61,800 bases of DNA from positions 1 through 61,800 of the forward strand of contig CAMYJD010000010.1 in NCBI GenBank assembly GCA_947258655.1, written 5' to 3'. The stretch comes from an uncultured Gammaproteobacteria bacterium (GTDB lineage Bacteria; Pseudomonadota; Gammaproteobacteria; JAADHQ01). The translations under genes were made by a program, and so were the position numbers. This document shows, piece by piece, positions 10,201-19,373 of this stretch. The stretch's first letter is position 1, and every line of letters starts with the position of its first letter. Below the pieces are notes generated by a model. It made no database searches and was not told the DNA's origin. It worked only from the letters and a program-made list of their open reading frames with translations.

Positions 10201-10875
10201 ATGGCGATCACGGACTGGCCGAGGTCCGAAAGGCCCCGGGAAAAACTGCTGCAACAAGGGCCAGGTGCATTATCAGATGCCGAACTACTGGCTATTTTTC
10301 TGCGCACCGGCATTCCTGGCAAAACAGCTGTCGACCTGGCGCGGGATTTGATCACACATTACGGTGGCCTGCGGCCGTTGTTGCAGGCCGATTTTAACGC
10401 GTTTTGCCGTGCGCCCGGATTAGGGCTGGCCAAATATACGCAGTTACAGGCCATTCTGGAAATGTCGCGTCGACATCTGCGCGAGACCCTGCAACGCGGT
10501 ACGGTTCTGGAAAATCCGCAACAAACCCGCGATTACCTGAGCACTGAGTTGCGTGGTTACGAGTATGAGGTCTTTTCCTGTCTGTTCCTGGATAACCGCC
10601 ATCGGGTATTGCAGTTTGAGAAGCTGTTCTTCGGGACTATTAACAGTGCTACTGTGCATCCGCGTGAGGTTGTCAAGCGGGCATTGAAACACAATGCGGC
10701 TGCTGTGATCCTGTCCCACAACCACCCTTCGGGCGTGTCCGAACCCAGCCAGGCCGATATCCATATCACCAGGCATCTGAAAGAGGCCCTCGGCCTCGTG
10801 GATATACGCTTGCTGGACCACTTTATTATTGGTGACGGCGAGCTCGTTTCGCTTGCCGAAAGGGGGCTTGTTTGA
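10201..10875 (+). CDS. radC: RadC-family JAMM-domain protein
   Basis: 224 residues of the RadC/YicR family. An N-terminal helix-hairpin-helix-like part (about residues 10-90) is followed by a JAMM/MPN+ metalloprotease-like domain with the motif SHNHPSG and downstream D-x-x-x-T ([12 protein letters not shown]). The start is fixed by a strong AAGGAGG ribosome site 7-10 bases before the ATG. Despite the name its DNA-repair role is doubtful; the biochemical activity is not settled. It lies between coaBC and rpmB as in Pseudomonas. Confidence 0.93.
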   Translation: MAITDWPRSERPREKLLQQGPGALSDAELLAIFLRTGIPGKTAVDLARDLITHYGGLRPLLQADFNAFCRAPGLGLAKYTQLQAILEMSRRHLRETLQRGTVLENPQQTRDYLSTELRGYEYEVFSCLFLDNRHRVLQFEKLFFGTINSATVHPREVVKRALKHNAAAVILSHNHPSGVSEPSQADIHITRHLKEALGLVDIRLLDHFIIGDGELVSLAERGLV

Positions 10876-11003
10876 GACTGTGCTGCATAAGCCTTTGTTT
10901 TATAAATAGGTAGACATCGGTGCTTGTATATCGATGCGTTAATCTGTACAATTGCCCGCCTTCATCTTGTGATGAATGGATCTAGTGTTGGAGAGATAGA
11001 GTC

Positions 11004-11240
11004 ATGTCCAAAGTATGTCAGGTAACAGGCAAGCGGCCGATGAGCGGAAACAATGTTTCCCATGCAAAAAACAGAACCAGAAGGCGTTTCCTGCCCAATC
11101 TTCATACCCATCGATTCTGGGTTGAAAGCGAAAACCGTTTTATACGCCTGCGTCTTTCATCCAAGGGTATGCGTATTATCGATAAAGTAGGTATCGAGGC
11201 CGTGCTGGCCGACATACGTGCCCGTGGCGAGAAGGTATAA
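11004..11240 (+). CDS. rpmB: 50S ribosomal protein L28
   Basis: 78 residues, beginning [20 protein letters not shown], the classic L28 start, with the [13 protein letters not shown] core. A GGAGAGA ribosome site precedes the ATG. It is followed 11 bases later by rpmG, the usual pair, and both are likely read from one promoter in the 128 bases after radC. Confidence 0.98.
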   Translation: MSKVCQVTGKRPMSGNNVSHAKNRTRRRFLPNLHTHRFWVESENRFIRLRLSSKGMRIIDKVGIEAVLADIRARGEKV

Positions 11241-11251
11241 GGAGTCCAATT

Positions 11252-11407
11252 ATGCGTGACAAGATCAGACTCGTGTCCAGTGCCGGAACAGGTCACTTTT
11301 ATACGACCACCAAAAACAAACGTACAATGCCCGACAAGATGGAGATCAAGAAATTTGATCCTGTGGTACGCCAGCATGTGATGTACAAAGAGGCCAAGAT
11401 TAAATAA
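11252..11407 (+). CDS. rpmG: 50S ribosomal protein L33
   Basis: A 51-residue frame starting [20 protein letters not shown] and ending YKEAKIK, unmistakable L33. A TAAGGAG ribosome site overlaps the rpmB stop, indicating coupled translation. It lacks the two CxxC zinc motifs, so it is the zinc-independent form. A strong hairpin terminator follows 20 bases later. Confidence 0.98.
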   Translation: MRDKIRLVSSAGTGHFYTTTKNKRTMPDKMEIKKFDPVVRQHVMYKEAKIK

Positions 11408-11423
11408 GCTGAAATTCAGCAGG

Positions 11424-11455
11424 CAAAAACCCGCCATGACATGGCGGGTTTTTTT
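11424..11455 (+). terminator. Rho-independent terminator after rpmBG
   Basis: CCCGCCAT and ATGGCGGG form an 8-bp stem with a 3-base loop, preceded by an A run and followed by seven T. It ends the rpmB-rpmG transcript. Confidence 0.9.
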
Positions 11456-11608
11456 ATGTCCGGATTTCACCGTTTCGTGCTGCCCAGTAACTACACCTAT
11501 TTCTATAATATATATATGGGATTAGGGGAAAATGTGACGCACTCATCCTTTTATTGCATACCCCTTAAAATTACGCCGCTTGCAGCCGTTATATCTCTAT
11601 ATGCGGCT

Positions 11609-11624
11609 AGTGAATTAATTCACA
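11609..11624. promoter_or_regulatory. CRP/FNR-superfamily-like operator upstream of the giant cNMP/rhodanese gene
   Basis: AGTGA-ATTAAT-TCACA matches the CRP consensus TGTGA-N6-TCACA at 9 of 10 conserved positions and contains a perfect 14-base palindrome. It lies about 110 bases before the ATG at 11733 in a 325-base gap (11408-11732) that otherwise holds only the rpmG terminator and AT-rich sequence. Which regulator would bind is unknown. Confidence 0.5.
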
Positions 11625-11732
11625 CCTTTCCCCGTGTATTGGATACATACACTGTACAAAACTGATCGTTATGAATTGACCTCTATTCCCATATAGGTAA
11701 TAAGGTTATAGTAGACTGGGCTGGAATCCTAC

Positions 11733-14700
11733 ATGAGTGCATTGCCAAAACTGGCTGATAAGAAATCGCTTAAGAACCTGGTGCCATTGAATGGCCTGTC
11801 GCCGACTCATTTCGAGGAATTGGCGAAGAAGGCTACTGTGCTTGAACTGAAGCCAGGCAAATACCTGTTCAAAAAGGGCGAGCGTGACAATTCCACGTGT
11901 TTTGTGCTCGAGGGTGAGATAGCCCTTGTGGATGGTAGCGATATTAAATTGACGATCGAGGGTGGTACGGCAGAGGCCAGGCATCCGATCGCAGCACAAC
12001 AGCCCAGACAGCTCGGAGCACGCGCCAAGACCCATTGTACGATAGTCAGTATTGATTCCGGCCTGCTCGACGTGATGCTGGCATGGGAGCAGTCTTCAGG
12101 TTATGAAGTGGATGAGTTCGAGTCCGACGATGAGGACTGGATGACGCGCATGATGCAGTCGGATTTGATGCAGAAGCTTCCTGCCAATAATCTGCAACAG
12201 TTGTTCATGCGCATGCAGGAGGTCGATGTCAAGGGTGGCGACGTCGTCGTCAATCAGGACGATGAGGGTGACTATTATTACATTATCAAGCAAGGCAAAT
12301 GTGTCGTCAGTCGCAAGCCCTCTGCCAATGCCAGGGAAGTGAAGCTTGCTGAACTGAAAGATGGCGACAGCTTCGGTGAAGAGTCATTATTGTCCGGTGC
12401 CAAGCGCAATGCCTCGGTGACCATGCTGACCAATGGCAAGTTAATGCGGTTATCGAAAAACGATTTTAATGAATTATTGAAAACACCATTATTGAGTCAG
12501 CTCGGTTATGGAGAAGCGAAGCAGATGGTCGAAGAGGGTGCTGTATTTCTGGATGTACGTTTGCCGGGTGAATACAATAATGCCCATCTGCAGGACAGTA
12601 TCAATATGCCATTGGCGGCGATACGTAGCGAAATAAGCTCAATTGATCGCGATAAGGATTATATCGTCTACTGTGATACGGGCAGGCGTAGTACCAGTGC
12701 CGTGTTTCTGTTGGGTCAGTTTGGTATCGATGCACATGTGCTCAAAGATGGTCTGAGCAATGTACCCCTGGAGGACTATAATCCGGTCGAAGGAAAAGGG
12801 GCGGAGAGCGCAGAAATAATCGACATCAACAGGGACAAGTCGGAAAGCAGCGCTCAGCAAGTAGATGCCGCGGAACTGCAGGCAATAGACGCAGAAAAGT
12901 CGCAACTGGAAAATAATGTAAAAAAACTCGTTGCAGAAGTGGCCAGCCTGAAAGAGCAGATTAGTGATGCGGAGCAGAAAATAGCGCAGCATGAGAGTGA
13001 GCTACAGGAAACGCAGGCTGCAGTGAAGCAAGAGCAGGCAAATGTCAGGAGCATGGAGGATGAACTGCAAGGTTTGCGTGATCTGGAGATAGAATCAGAC
13101 AAGCTCAAGGAGAAGCTGGAAAAAGCACAGGTTGCAGCCGATGAACAAGGCAAGCTACTGATAACTGCGCGGCAATCAGATGAAAGTGCACAGAAAAAGC
13201 TGTTGTCCCAACAGGCCGAAATGGAAAGGCTTGAGAAAGATCTGCGAGCAGCCGTGTCCAGAGCTGCAGAGGCGGAAGAGCTTCATGAAACCAATATCAG
13301 GGAGCTTGAGTCATTGCACGCCAAGATGGAAGTGTTGCAATCCGAAAAAGATGCTCTTGGTGAAAGACTGCTCAGTGTCGAACGGGAAAAGGATGCACTG
13401 GGTAAGGGTGTTGATGCCAGTGTGACAGCGCTGAACGAGGAAATTACGTCATTACGTGCGTCACTGGAGGAGATCCAGGCGAACAAGGCAGGCCTTGAGG
13501 AGGATCTGCAGCAAGGCCGTCAACAGCAGGAATCCCTGCAGCAACAATTACAGAATAAGAGCCTGGAGCAAGGGTCGCTCGAGCAAAAGATCGCTGAATT
13601 GAATCAGACGCTTGATGCAGAACGTAAACATGCGCAACAACTGCAATCAGAAAATGCCGAGCGGATTGAAGAGCTGCGAGGATTACAGGAAAAGCTGGAA
13701 CAACAGAATCAGTCGAGTGATCAGCAAAGTGCAAGCCTGCAACAACAGTTACAAGATAAAAGTGCCGAACAGCAGGTGCTCGAGAACAGGATTGCCGAAC
13801 TGAGCGCGGTGCTCGATGAAGAGCAGTCACGTGCCAGGCAGTTACAGTCCGATAATGCAGAGCGGCTACAAGAGCTGCAAGCGCTAGAGGGAAAACTGCA
13901 ACAACAGAACCAATCAAGTGATCAGCATAATGTAAAACTGCAGACACATATAGAGGAACTGGAACAGCACAAGACGAAACTGGAGCAGGATATGCAAGCT
14001 TCGCTTGCGCGCATTGATTCACTCGAGTCCGAGCTTCAGCAGCAGTCTACCGAAAAGCAGTCAATCCTCTCTGATAGTGAGCAGAATAATCAGCAACTGC
14101 AAGCGAAGTTGGAGGAGGCGCAACAACAGCGGCAGCAACAGGAATCCGAGATCGGTGAACTCAAGACCCGGCTGCAGGAGAGCGAGTCGAGTCTTGCCAG
14201 CCTCATGGAAGCGCGAAAACAGGAAAAAGGCGACGGTCTTGATAGAATAAAGACGTTGGAGTCAGGGCTGGAACAAGCCGCACGTGAACATGGTGAGCAA
14301 GTGTCGGCGATGCAGGCACAGTTGTCAGACTATGAGGAGCAACAGCGCCACCTGCAGGCCGAGATCCAGAAGCTGACGGAACAGTCGGCGCAGGAAACCT
14401 CCAGATATGAAAATGAAAAGGCTTCCTTTGAACAGCAGGTCAGCGCCGGTCAGGAAACAATCAAGGCATTGAAAGCCGAGTTGGAAACATCTGTTAATGA
14501 CAGTGAAGCACGTGAGTCGGAGCTGTTGGCGCAATTAGCCGAGTTCGGTGATAACCGTCGACAAATGGAAGCTGAATTAAAGTCTCTGCGGGACAGGTCG
14601 GCTGAAAATGAATCCATGTTTGCCAGTGAAAGGCAAATCCTCGAACAACAGAACCTGAGCAATCAGGAAGCCGTTAAAACCCTGAAGGCAGAACTGGAGG

Positions 14701-17315
14701 AATTATCGCGCCAGAAAAGTGAGCGTGAGTCCGAATTACAGCAAAGCCTGTCCACATCCGAAGTTGCACGGCAACAACTGACGAAGGAAATAGAAGAGCT
14801 TACAAGCAGAATAAATGAATCCGAGGCCAGCCTGACAAGCGCCAGGGAGGATGCAGAGCGACAAAATAACCTGAGCCAGGCCAGAATCAGTGCACTGGAG
14901 TCGGAGCTGGAGGGTGTAGGTAGCGAGACAGCAGCGCTGCTGCAAGCTCGGCAGGAGCTGCAAGAGTCTGCCGAGAAATATCAGCAGGAAATTGATCAGG
15001 GCAGGGAAGATAGGCAGCAACTGGAATCTCAGCTTGAGGCTCTAAATCGTGACCTGGAAGACCTGCGAACAGCGCAGAACGTATCCGAACAGGAACAGGA
15101 AAAACAGGTCATAGAATACCGGCAACAGCTGGAGCTGCAGAAAATAGAGAATGCTGCAGTTGACGAAAGATATCAACGGGCACAGAAACGCATCGATGAA
15201 TTGATTCAGGTCAATACGCAACTGGAATCGGGTGTGGGTGATGAAGCCTTGCATAATGAAATACAGGGTCTCAGAGGTACACTGGATGAGGCCGAGCAAA
15301 AGTTACAGGACAATGCGAGCCTGCTTGCACAGAAAACACATGAAAGCGATGAAATACGCAAGGAACTAGCGGCCTTGCGCGCGGTGTATGTGCAAAAGGA
15401 ATCCGAATTCACAGAGTTGCAGAATAAACTGGAGAGTGCGGCGCAGACGATTTCCGATTTTCATCAGCAGGATGATGATTCAAACAAGGGTAAGCAGGCG
15501 GCAGAAGAAGAGCTGAAGCTTGTGCGAGAAAGGTTTGAGCAGTCAGAAATCGAAAGCAAGGAAATCATTACAGGTCTGCAAAAAGAGCTGCAGGAGAAAG
15601 ACAGTCTGATCGATGAATATAACGATCAGGCGAGTCAGGCCAATGCATTGCGCACTGACGCCGAGTCTGCTTTCAAAGTCATGGAAGAGGAAGTTAATAC
15701 ACTACGCAATGAATCTGATCAATATCAGCAATCCCTGCACAATAGTCATGAACAATTGCAAGCGTTGCAGCAGGAGCTGGACAAGCTAAGAGAAGAGCAG
15801 AAGAACTGGCGTATTACCGAAGAGGATATGGTCAAGGCAAACGAGCTGGAGATGTCGCAAGCTCGAGTCAAGGAGCTGGAGGCCGAGTTGCAGCAGAGCA
15901 GTAAACATATCGATGCAGCCAGGGAAAAAATAGCGCAACTGGAAAACAGTGTGCAAAAGAATGACCGTTCGAAGCTGGAGCATGAGCTGCAAGGAAAAAT
16001 AGAACAATTGAAGCATGACATGGAAGGTCAACTGGAGCGATATAAATCCGACCTGGATGATGAATCGGGCAGGTTGAGGAAGGAAAACGACAAACTGCGT
16101 GACGAACTGCAGAATGCCTACAAGGAACAGGAAATCGCTATTCAGACGGGTCGTCCGGTTACCAAGGGTCAACAGCCGCAGCAGGTGGAAGAGGCGGGTA
16201 CTGCATCTGTTGTGGAAGACCATGCCGCCCTGTTCAATCTTCCTGATATTGACAAGAATCTTTTTAATACCAATACAGACAGGCCTGCATCAAAAAGTAA
16301 TACATTGATGATGGTTGTGCTGGTATTGCTATTTTCTTTGTTATCTGCGGGTGGTGTCTACTGGTATTTTGTTATGCATAAGGGTGCTCAGGCTACCTCT
16401 GCACCGTCGGCAAATACCACAGACAAAACTTCAGATGTGTTATCCGGAAAAGTATCGCAAACTCAAATTGCTGATGCGGGCACTATTCAGGCCAGCCCTG
16501 CGCGTGAAACCACGCCCCGGAAACCGGTAAAAGCAACGCCTAAGACGGTCAAGGCCAGTACGGCTATCAAGGGCCAGCTTAAACCTACTCGTGTATTCAG
16601 TGATTTTCTCGAGTCTGGAGGTAGTGGGCCAGTTATGGTCGGTGTGCCCGGAGGTATCTTCACAATGGGTAGCCCGGTCAATTCCACCTATTTTAACGAA
16701 AGGCCCCAACACAAGGTATCGATCAGGAAATTTACGATCTCTAAATACGAGGTCAGTTTTGACGACTATGATCGTTTCGCCGAAGATAGTGGTCGTCCGC
16801 GTCCTGCGGATAATGGCTGGGGTCGTGGCAAACGTCCTGTTATCAATGTTAGCTGGGAAGATGCCGTTGCCTATACCCAATGGCTGTCCAAGCAGACCGG
16901 GCATCAATACAGGTTGCCAAGTGAGGCCGAGTGGGAATATTCCGCGCGCGCGGGCAGCAAGGAAAAGTACTGGTGGGGTGCCCAGTACGAAAACAATCGT
17001 GCGAATTGCTTTAATTGCGGCAGTCGTTGGGATCGTGTCAGTTCTGCACCTGTTGGTAGTTTTTCACCGAGTTCCCTGGGGCTGCACGATATGTCCGGGA
17101 ATGTTATGGAATGGGTCTCGGATTGCTATCACCAGAATTATGATGGCGCGCCAATCGATGGCACGATCTGGTCACAGGGTGCCTGTAGCCAGCGGGTCGT
17201 CAGAGGCGGTTCTTTTCACAGTCCTGTCGAGGATATCAGGGTCAGCAAACGTAGTGCGTTTGATGCCGGCACTGCCGTAGACCAGATTGGTTTCCGTGTC
17301 GTGCGTGTGCGCTAA
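11733..17315 (+). CDS. Giant membrane-anchored protein: two cNMP-binding domains, rhodanese, long coiled coil, C-terminal FGE-like domain
   Basis: 1,860 residues. In order: a cyclic-nucleotide-binding-like beta-roll (about 20-115); a second, better conserved one (145-250) with the phosphate-cassette-like DGDSFGEESLLSGAKRNASV; a rhodanese domain (258-345) with the loop YCDTGRRS, catalytic Cys314 present; about 1,100 residues of Glu/Gln/Lys-rich coiled coil, including a 67-residue tandem repeat; one membrane helix (1525-1549); and a C-terminal formylglycine-generating-enzyme/SUMF1-like domain (about 1632-1860) with GGIFTMGSP, LPSEAEWEY and GNVMEWVSDC. The membrane helix should place the N-terminal parts in the cytoplasm and the FGE-like domain in the periplasm. 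The FGE domain lacks the paired cysteines expected after RGGS, so it is probably a binding or structural module. No close named homologue is recognised. The ATG at 11733 has only a weak ribosome site. Confidence 0.85.
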   Translation: MSALPKLADKKSLKNLVPLNGLSPTHFEELAKKATVLELKPGKYLFKKGERDNSTCFVLEGEIALVDGSDIKLTIEGGTAEARHPIAAQQPRQLGARAKTHCTIVSIDSGLLDVMLAWEQSSGYEVDEFESDDEDWMTRMMQSDLMQKLPANNLQQLFMRMQEVDVKGGDVVVNQDDEGDYYYIIKQGKCVVSRKPSANAREVKLAELKDGDSFGEESLLSGAKRNASVTMLTNGKLMRLSKNDFNELLKTPLLSQLGYGEAKQMVEEGAVFLDVRLPGEYNNAHLQDSINMPLAAIRSEISSIDRDKDYIVYCDTGRRSTSAVFLLGQFGIDAHVLKDGLSNVPLEDYNPVEGKGAESAEIIDINRDKSESSAQQVDAAELQAIDAEKSQLENNVKKLVAEVASLKEQISDAEQKIAQHESELQETQAAVKQEQANVRSMEDELQGLRDLEIESDKLKEKLEKAQVAADEQGKLLITARQSDESAQKKLLSQQAEMERLEKDLRAAVSRAAEAEELHETNIRELESLHAKMEVLQSEKDALGERLLSVEREKDALGKGVDASVTALNEEITSLRASLEEIQANKAGLEEDLQQGRQQQESLQQQLQNKSLEQGSLEQKIAELNQTLDAERKHAQQLQSENAERIEELRGLQEKLEQQNQSSDQQSASLQQQLQDKSAEQQVLENRIAELSAVLDEEQSRARQLQSDNAERLQELQALEGKLQQQNQSSDQHNVKLQTHIEELEQHKTKLEQDMQASLARIDSLESELQQQSTEKQSILSDSEQNNQQLQAKLEEAQQQRQQQESEIGELKTRLQESESSLASLMEARKQEKGDGLDRIKTLESGLEQAAREHGEQVSAMQAQLSDYEEQQRHLQAEIQKLTEQSAQETSRYENEKASFEQQVSAGQETIKALKAELETSVNDSEARESELLAQLAEFGDNRRQMEAELKSLRDRSAENESMFASERQILEQQNLSNQEAVKTLKAELEELSRQKSERESELQQSLSTSEVARQQLTKEIEELTSRINESEASLTSAREDAERQNNLSQARISALESELEGVGSETAALLQARQELQESAEKYQQEIDQGREDRQQLESQLEALNRDLEDLRTAQNVSEQEQEKQVIEYRQQLELQKIENAAVDERYQRAQKRIDELIQVNTQLESGVGDEALHNEIQGLRGTLDEAEQKLQDNASLLAQKTHESDEIRKELAALRAVYVQKESEFTELQNKLESAAQTISDFHQQDDDSNKGKQAAEEELKLVRERFEQSEIESKEIITGLQKELQEKDSLIDEYNDQASQANALRTDAESAFKVMEEEVNTLRNESDQYQQSLHNSHEQLQALQQELDKLREEQKNWRITEEDMVKANELEMSQARVKELEAELQQSSKHIDAAREKIAQLENSVQKNDRSKLEHELQGKIEQLKHDMEGQLERYKSDLDDESGRLRKENDKLRDELQNAYKEQEIAIQTGRPVTKGQQPQQVEEAGTASVVEDHAALFNLPDIDKNLFNTNTDRPASKSNTLMMVVLVLLFSLLSAGGVYWYFVMHKGAQATSAPSANTTDKTSDVLSGKVSQTQIADAGTIQASPARETTPRKPVKATPKTVKASTAIKGQLKPTRVFSDFLESGGSGPVMVGVPGGIFTMGSPVNSTYFNERPQHKVSIRKFTISKYEVSFDDYDRFAEDSGRPRPADNGWGRGKRPVINVSWEDAVAYTQWLSKQTGHQYRLPSEAEWEYSARAGSKEKYWWGAQYENNRANCFNCGSRWDRVSSAPVGSFSPSSLGLHDMSGNVMEWVSDCYHQNYDGAPIDGTIWSQGACSQRVVRGGSFHSPVEDIRVSKRSAFDAGTAVDQIGFRVVRVR
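13539..13940 (+). repeat. Tandem 201-base repeat (67 residues x 2) in the coiled-coil region
   Basis: Residues 603-669 and 670-736 of the giant protein align without gaps: QQQLQ(N/D)KS at each start, IAEL, QLQS(E/D)NAER and QQNQSSDQ at the same offsets. The DNA copies (13539-13739 and 13740-13940) have diverged but remain recognisable, showing that the rod grew by duplication. Confidence 0.85.
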
Positions 17316-17558
17316 GCGCCATACTGTCTGCTGTCTCCCTTGCTCCATAGCATGCAGGTAGCGCGAGTTGCCTGGCATTTTATGTGCATGAGTTGTTATT
17401 TAATAATGTACACGCATAACAAATACTAGCGTATTGCCGCCCTCAGGTCTGTGTCGCATGTTTCTGTTTGTAACAACAAAAATGCGGAATGCTGTTGACA
17501 TCGTCCATGACCCTGACAAAATAGCATGCCTGTTCCGGGTATTAATCAAGACACAGTT

Positions 17559-18431
17559 ATGAGTAATATTCTTGCAGTCGGTATTGCAACTGTCGACATC
17601 ATCCACACGGTAGCGCATTATCCCGGCGCTGACGATGAAGTACGCGCACTAGCACAATCGGTGCAAAGGGGGGGTAATGCCAGTAACACACTGGTGTTAT
17701 TATCGGCAATGGGCCACCAGTGCAGTTGGGCCGGCGTGCTGGCCGATGATATGTACGCTACATATATACGTAGCGATTTGCTTAATAATGGTATCGGACT
17801 GGACAATGCTGTAGAACAGGCTAATTCAAAATCACCACTGTCCTGTATTACACTCAGTCAGGATTCGGGTACACGCTGTATTGTACATTACCGAGATCTG
17901 CGTGAATTCAGTTGCGCAGACTTTGATCATATTGATATTCATGCTTACGACTGGTTGCATTTTGAAGGGCGTAATGTCGAACAGAGTATACTTATGTTGC
18001 GACGAATACGTGAGTCACAGTACCAGCGCCCGGTTTCAATCGAAATCGAAAAGCCGCGGATGGATATAGAGCGACTGTTCGCTTTTGCAGATATACTGAT
18101 GTTCTCGAAAGTGTTTGCCCGCCATGCCGGCTTTAACAATCCATCTGCTTTTCTTCAGGATATGCACATAAAGCATCCGCATATTGTGCATTATTGCGCA
18201 TGGGGTGAGAGCGGTGCATATGCCATTGATCAACATGGCACAATATATCATGCAGCGGCGCTCGGGGGCATAGACGTGGTCGATACGGTTGGGGCAGGGG
18301 ATGTATTCAATGCAGCGCTCATAGACGCAGAAATCAACGGGCTGGATTTGCAGGAAGGTTTGCAACAGGCCTGCAAACTGGCAGGCAGAAAGTGCAGTCA
18401 ATATGGTTTCTCTGGCGTGGTTGGAGAGTAG
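17559..18431 (+). CDS. PfkB-family carbohydrate kinase (ketohexokinase-like)
   Basis: About 290 residues of the ribokinase/PfkB fold. N-terminal ILAVGIATVDIIH, the Gly-rich GGNASNTLVLLSAMG substrate segment and the C-terminal anion-hole/catalytic motif DTVGAGDVFNAAL are all present. The pattern is closest to ketohexokinase-like members that phosphorylate sugars at the expense of ATP; the actual sugar is unknown. An in-frame ATG at 17526 would add 11 residues; neither start has a strong ribosome site, and 17559 was chosen because it matches the usual family N-terminus. The stop lies two bases before the Rieske gene, so the pair is probably co-translated. Confidence 0.87.
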   Translation: MSNILAVGIATVDIIHTVAHYPGADDEVRALAQSVQRGGNASNTLVLLSAMGHQCSWAGVLADDMYATYIRSDLLNNGIGLDNAVEQANSKSPLSCITLSQDSGTRCIVHYRDLREFSCADFDHIDIHAYDWLHFEGRNVEQSILMLRRIRESQYQRPVSIEIEKPRMDIERLFAFADILMFSKVFARHAGFNNPSAFLQDMHIKHPHIVHYCAWGESGAYAIDQHGTIYHAAALGGIDVVDTVGAGDVFNAALIDAEINGLDLQEGLQQACKLAGRKCSQYGFSGVVGE

Positions 18432-18433
18432 AA

Positions 18434-18796
18434 ATGAAATCGGCAACGGTATTATTCAGTACTGATGAGATAATAGATCGCCAATGCAGGACGTTCAGGA
18501 TAGCTGATGGAGCATTTACACAGGAAATCTTCGTAGTATTCAAAGGCGATAAGTTTTATGTTTACCAAAACAGCTGTCCGCATACCGGCGCCCCATTGGA
18601 CTGGATGCCCGATCAATTCCTGAATCTCGATAAAACACATATCCAGTGTTCCACGCACCATGCCTTATTCAGGATCGAGGATGGCTTCTGTGTAGCAGGG
18701 CCATGCGCAGGCCAGTCATTGAAAAAGGTACCGGTCAGGGTGGAAGGAGAGCATGTAATTGCCGAAATTGAAGGGAATAGGAACTCATCGGCCTGA
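18434..18796 (+). CDS. Rieske [2Fe-2S] ferredoxin-like protein
   Basis: 120 residues with the two cluster-binding boxes CPHTGAPLD and CSTHHALF (C-x-H and C-x2-H), separated by about 25 residues and followed by the usual PCAGQSLKKVPVRV strand. It is a soluble single-domain Rieske protein, likely a small electron carrier. The ATG at 18434 is preceded by GGAGAG inside the end of the PfkB gene; a longer reading from 18392 overlaps that gene and adds nothing conserved. Its electron partners are not evident here. Confidence 0.92.
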   Translation: MKSATVLFSTDEIIDRQCRTFRIADGAFTQEIFVVFKGDKFYVYQNSCPHTGAPLDWMPDQFLNLDKTHIQCSTHHALFRIEDGFCVAGPCAGQSLKKVPVRVEGEHVIAEIEGNRNSSA

Positions 18797-18853
18797 ATAA
18801 TATATGGCCAGGCAACTGCCTCGTCTGGGCTGGCATTGCGCCAGTCCCCGCTT

Positions 18854-19072
18854 TTATTTCATGTTTTTGATGAAATCTCCTGCGTTGATGCCCAGCAAGT
18901 GTTGTGGCAGGGTATCGCTGGAATCGGGGGCTTCCATTGCAATTTCCTGAAGTTGCAGTTCAGGCGCATAGACGGTTTCGTGTGACTCCACCTGCTGTAT
19001 GCTTTGCGTTTGACGACCTTCTTCGAACTCCTTTCGAAGGTTGCCTGATGTCATATCATAGACTGTGATCAT
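18854..19072 (-). CDS. Small hypothetical protein
   Basis: 72 residues, beginning MITVYDMTSGNL and ending LLGINAGDFIKNMK, acidic in the middle, no signal peptide or membrane span. A GGAGGT ribosome site lies five bases before the ATG, and an intrinsic terminator at 19318-19346 separates it from the gene upstream, both favouring a real gene. I do not recognise a family. Confidence 0.6.
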   Translation of the reverse strand: MITVYDMTSGNLRKEFEEGRQTQSIQQVESHETVYAPELQLQEIAMEAPDSSDTLPQHLLGINAGDFIKNMK

Positions 19073-19317
19073 GCCTTACCTCCAAATTAATCTACATCCA
19101 TATAGTTTATAGCGGCGGCCTTGCCTGAAAATTTAGAACCTGCAAAACGCCTGCAGTTCAGTACTTTTGTATCATAATTTGAATAAATTTGGAAATTCTA
19201 ATATGGAGCTAGCATAAAACCCTTATTAAATAGATAGATAGGGTGCGTTATGCGTTTAATGGAAACTGACGCAACATTGGAATAACACTGCTTTGATGGG
19301 GGCGGGCATAGAATAAT

Positions 19318-19346
19318 AAACAGAGCCAGTGGTGCTGGCTCTGTTT
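19318..19346. terminator. Bidirectional-type hairpin terminator
   Basis: AAACAGAGCCAG and CTGGCTCTGTTT form a perfect 12-bp stem with a 5-base loop. It lies downstream of the minus-strand gene at 19374-19883 and probably ends its transcript. The flanking gap 19073-19373 has no other recognised element. Confidence 0.75.
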
Positions 19347-19373
19347 ACAGGACTGTCGAGGATGGGTAATCGA

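Noticed and set aside
13444-14022. 192-codon minus frame inside the giant gene
   Set aside because: Produced by the biased codons of the Gln/Glu-rich coiled coil on the other strand.
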